From Mesolinea sp964536465 (GTDB lineage: Bacteria; Chloroflexota; Anaerolineae; Anaerolineales; Anaerolineaceae): a stretch of 28,316 nucleotides of DNA. The notes below the pieces were generated by a model, which saw only the letters and a program-made list of their open reading frames with translations, made no database searches and was not told the origin of the DNA. Shown one piece after another: positions 25,338-28,316 of this stretch. The stretch's first letter is position 1. The number at the start of each line of letters is the position of its first letter. The translations under genes and the position numbers were made by a program. Location: contig CAZHXQ010000017.1 in NCBI GenBank assembly GCA_964536465.1, positions 1 through 28,316 on the forward strand, written 5' to 3'.

Positions 25338-27791
25338 ATGGCCGCTACCAATATTTCTAAAGTCAACATCAACGCTGAAATGCAGCAATCCTACCTGGAT
25401 TATGCCATGAGCGTCATTGTATCCCGCGCTTTGCCAGATGCTCGTGATGGCTTGAAACCCGTTCAGCGCAGAATTTTGTATGCCATGTACGACATGGGTA
25501 TCCGCGATAATACACCGCATAAAAAATCTGCCCGAATTGTTGGTGAAGTGCTTGGTAAATATCACCCCCACGGCGATTCGGCCGTGTATGACGCCATGGC
25601 GCGCATGGCACAGGATTTTTCAGTGCGATATATCCTGGTTGACGGGCAGGGCAATTTCGGCAGCATCGACGGAGACCCTCCGGCCGCAATGCGCTATACA
25701 GAAGCCAGGCTTTCTCCCATTTCAATTGAATTGCTTCGTCAGCTCGATATGGAAACCGTTGATTTCACGGACAATTTTGACGGCACTCTGCAGGAACCAA
25801 GAGTGTTACCTTCAGCCATACCGAATTTACTGGTAAACGGTGCTTCCGGTATTGCGGTGGGCATGGCAACCAACATCCCTCCTCACAACCTTGGTGAGGT
25901 GGTTGATGCTCTGGTGATGATGCTTGAAAATTGGGACCGCATCGAGGATATTACCGTCGATGACCTGATGCTACATATCAAAGGCCCCGATTTCCCTACT
26001 GGCGGCATGATTTTGCAGGATGACAAGTCTGAGTCGCTCTCACAGATTTATGGCTCTGGGCATGGCATCGTGAAAATGAGGGCCCGCACCAGACTGGAAG
26101 AGATGTCACGCGGAAGGATGCGCATCATCGTGACAGAACTGCCCTTTATGGTCAACAAATCTACGCTGATCGAAAAGATCGCCAGCATTATCCGGGACGG
26201 CAAGATGGAAGGAATTACTGATTTGCGTGATGAATCAGACCGACAGGGCATGCGCATCGTTTTCGATCTGACCAAAAATGCAGATATTGAGGAAATTTTA
26301 ACCACGCTCTACAAACGCACCCAGATGCAAAACACTTTCGGCATCAATATATTGGCTCTGGTAGACGGATCGCCTCACAGGTTATCGCTAAAACAGGCTT
26401 TGCGGGTCTTTGTTGAACACAGAATCGAAGTGATCCGGCGCAGAAGTGAATACCTGCTGCGTAAAAATGAAGAACGCCTTCACATCCTTAAGGCGCTGCG
26501 TATCGCCATCCAGAATATCGATGAGATTATTCGTATCATCAAAAGATCGAAGTCCGTGGACGACGCGCGTCAGACTTTGATGAGCAAATATACACTCGAT
26601 GAAATTCAGGCAAACGCCATCCTTGAAATGCCGCTTCGCAGGCTGGCTTCGTTGGAACGAAAGAAAATCGAAGATGAATTCAAGGAAGTTGCCAAATTGA
26701 TCAACGAGTTGAAAAGCCTGTTAAAATCACCCGCGCAGATGCGCAAGACGGTGATTGATGAGTTGCGGGAGGTAAAAGAAAAGTATAATGACAGCCGCCG
26801 AACCCAGATAATTACACTGGGTGAAGGCGAAAAAGCGTCCGATTTTCTCACTGCTACCGACGTCATGCCTCTAGAGCACTATTGGGTGGAAATCAGCCAG
26901 GACGGGCTGCTTTCTCGCACCGAGAACGACAAGAGCAACCGTCTGGGTGGAGAAAACGCGCCCTGGAGCATGGTTCGTACCAATTCTCACCAGACAATCT
27001 TCCTGGTGACTACAGAAGGACGCTGCGCGGCGATCGCATCACTGTCGATTCCAGTTCAACGGGCAGACGACAGTGCCGTTCCAGCACACAAGATAGCCCC
27101 CCTGCATCCAAACGATATCCTCCAGACGATATTTACTGTGCCTATCGATTCGGAGGATCTTCCTGAGCGCTATGTAATCACCATTAGCCGCCAGGGCATG
27201 ATCAAGCGCTCTTCGGTTAAGGAGCTGCCCGGTGTTTCAGTCAGCGATTTCGTATTGTGCAAAGTCAATGCTGATGATGAACTGTTCCAGGTTCTGATAA
27301 CAGATGGCGAGCAGGACATATTGCTGGCAACTGCCAGTGGAATGGCAATTCGTTTCAAGGAAACCGATGTGCGCCCCATGGGGCTGGTGGCCGCAGGGGT
27401 CAATGGCATTAAACTCAAAAGCGGCGATTACATCGTCGGTGCTTGCCTGGTTACCGATAAAGACGAGGTTGCTCTGCTGACGAGACTGGGCATGGCTAAA
27501 CGTGTGCCTGGCAGCGACTTCCCGGTTCAGGGACGCTATGGTCAGGGTGTGATTGCCTGGAAACTGGGAAAGGAAGATCAGGTCGCAGCCTCGATGACGG
27601 GTAAACTGACAGATAAGGGCATCAGCCATTTTCGTAAGACTGCCAGTAAGGTTTTTACCATTACCAATGCCATCAGTCGGAAACGGGGCGCCAACGGGCA
27701 AAGCATGTACGCATTGAAGACAGGTGATGAAGTCATCGGGTTTACCACCATCGCTGACTACAGCAATTATTGGGGTGAAGAACAGGTTTAG
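25338..27791 (+). CDS. gyrA: DNA gyrase / topoisomerase IV subunit A
   Basis: 817-residue type IIA topoisomerase A subunit that cuts and rejoins DNA, working with GyrB (or ParE). The N-terminus YAMSVIVSRALPDARDGLKPVQRR is the family signature. The quinolone region HPHGDSAVYD is wild type (S81 and D85), and the catalytic Tyr is Y120 in AMRYTEARLS. A coiled-coil region spans about residues 400-490, then a C-terminal beta-pinwheel of about 310 residues with GR-x-x-x-GV type blade motifs. The GyrA box, normally QRRGGKG, appears only as NRLGGEN near nt 26939-26960, so supercoiling ability is uncertain and topo IV-like function is possible. ATG 25338 has a weak AAGAGAG ribosome site. The stop overlaps the convergent HD gene by 4 nt. 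Confidence 0.92.
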   Translation: MAATNISKVNINAEMQQSYLDYAMSVIVSRALPDARDGLKPVQRRILYAMYDMGIRDNTPHKKSARIVGEVLGKYHPHGDSAVYDAMARMAQDFSVRYILVDGQGNFGSIDGDPPAAMRYTEARLSPISIELLRQLDMETVDFTDNFDGTLQEPRVLPSAIPNLLVNGASGIAVGMATNIPPHNLGEVVDALVMMLENWDRIEDITVDDLMLHIKGPDFPTGGMILQDDKSESLSQIYGSGHGIVKMRARTRLEEMSRGRMRIIVTELPFMVNKSTLIEKIASIIRDGKMEGITDLRDESDRQGMRIVFDLTKNADIEEILTTLYKRTQMQNTFGINILALVDGSPHRLSLKQALRVFVEHRIEVIRRRSEYLLRKNEERLHILKALRIAIQNIDEIIRIIKRSKSVDDARQTLMSKYTLDEIQANAILEMPLRRLASLERKKIEDEFKEVAKLINELKSLLKSPAQMRKTVIDELREVKEKYNDSRRTQIITLGEGEKASDFLTATDVMPLEHYWVEISQDGLLSRTENDKSNRLGGENAPWSMVRTNSHQTIFLVTTEGRCAAIASLSIPVQRADDSAVPAHKIAPLHPNDILQTIFTVPIDSEDLPERYVITISRQGMIKRSSVKELPGVSVSDFVLCKVNADDELFQVLITDGEQDILLATASGMAIRFKETDVRPMGLVAAGVNGIKLKSGDYIVGACLVTDKDEVALLTRLGMAKRVPGSDFPVQGRYGQGVIAWKLGKEDQVAASMTGKLTDKGISHFRKTASKVFTITNAISRKRGANGQSMYALKTGDEVIGFTTIADYSNYWGEEQV

Positions 27792-28316
27792 GGCTTGACC
27801 TGGTCCTGGAGACTGCCCTCAAGACCTAACTCTTTGGCTATCTTGCGCATAGCCAAAATCACATTGTCGACGTGCTGCCATAATTCGACCCCAAATTCCT
27901 CAGCGGATGCGGCGATCATGGTTCGGTCTGCGCCGGCGGCAAAAGAACGGTCTTTCCATTTTTTCTTAACTGACCTGGAAGTAAGATCATGTATTGAACG
28001 GGAAGGTCGCACCAGAGCAACGGCGGTGATTAAGCCGGTTACCTCATCACAGGCATAAAGCGCTTTTGCCATCAAACTCACACGGGGTACTCCAGTATGG
28101 TCAGCGTGAGCGGCGATGGCTTCGATAATTTCTTCAGAGACCCCTTTTTCGCGCAGCAGTGGTAGACCGCTCAAAGGGTGGTCTTCGATGGTGGGGTGGA
28201 TTTCCCAATCATAATCATGAAGCAGACCCGCAATTGCCCACTGCTGTTCATCTTGCCCGAGTTGCCTGGCATAGAAACGCATGGCAGCCTCGACGCTGAG
28301 CATGTGTCTGACAAGG
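27788..28316 (-). CDS. HD-domain hydrolase (COG2316-like), 5'-truncated at window end
   Basis: Minus-strand gene, about 176 residues visible. It resembles the small bacterial HD-superfamily hydrolases of COG2316, metal-dependent phosphohydrolases with unknown substrate. The metal motif HD is at 28214-28219 (GLLHDYDWE), an earlier His is at 28304-28306, and later HPLSG, AAHADHTGVPR and ALVRPSRSIHDLTSRSVKKK match the family. The ATG at 28301-28303 is internal: the family sequence LVRH already precedes it in frame up to the window edge, so the true start is upstream, beyond base 28316. Its 3' end overlaps the end of gyrA by 4 nt in convergent order. No shared function with gyrA is implied. Confidence 0.88.
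   Translation of the reverse strand, partial: LVRHMLSVEAAMRFYARQLGQDEQQWAIAGLLHDYDWEIHPTIEDHPLSGLPLLREKGVSEEIIEAIAAHADHTGVPRVSLMAKALYACDEVTGLITAVALVRPSRSIHDLTSRSVKKKWKDRSFAAGADRTMIAASAEEFGVELWQHVDNVILAMRKIAKELGLEGSLQDQVKP

Noticed and set aside
25563..25592. Quinolone-resistance change in gyrA
   Set aside because: HPHGDSAVYD is identical to the wild-type sensitive sequence (Ser81, Asp85).

Overview
The window reads as a piece of a Chloroflexota chromosome, most like Anaerolineae. The main reason is two neighbouring Chlor_Arch_YYY (DUF2298) giant membrane proteins, a family known mainly from Chloroflexi and some Archaea, next to GT39-type membrane glycosyltransferases. Taxonomy is an inference from gene content; no rRNA is present. 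A run of 10 N at 10936-10945 shows this is a draft assembly.

Region 1 (1-17943, all + strand) looks like one long transcription unit. Neighbouring genes overlap by up to 8 nt or are separated by at most 20 nt. It starts with the 3' part of lepA (EF4), then a UPF0104-type flippase-like protein, a GT4 glycosyltransferase, a class I methyltransferase, an FkbM methyltransferase, a GT39-type membrane protein, a very large GT39+YYY fusion (broken here by the assembly gap), a second stand-alone YYY protein, a degenerate GT39/Agl23-like membrane protein, and cmk (CMP kinase). Taken together, the non-housekeeping genes look like a machine that builds a lipid-linked sugar inside the cell, moves it across the membrane, transfers it outside and methylates it. 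The chemistry is not known.

Region 2 (17944-20456) is a sensor histidine kinase with an extended -10 promoter and no response regulator beside it.

Region 3 (20457-25337) is rpoC. It has no rpoB in front. It has its own consensus TTGACA/TATAAT promoter, a structured leader of about 97 nt, a long coiled-coil-like insertion, an 80-residue very acidic tail and a hairpin terminator.

Region 4 (25338-28316) is a gyrA/parC-type topoisomerase subunit with a wild-type quinolone region but a degraded GyrA box, converging with a 4-nt overlap on a minus-strand HD-domain hydrolase gene that runs off the window edge.

No tRNA, rRNA, CRISPR array, insertion sequence or phage gene was seen. No gene-free stretch exceeds 300 nt. 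The most promising unexplained biology is the YYY/GT39 membrane cluster; the rpoC leader and acidic tail come second.
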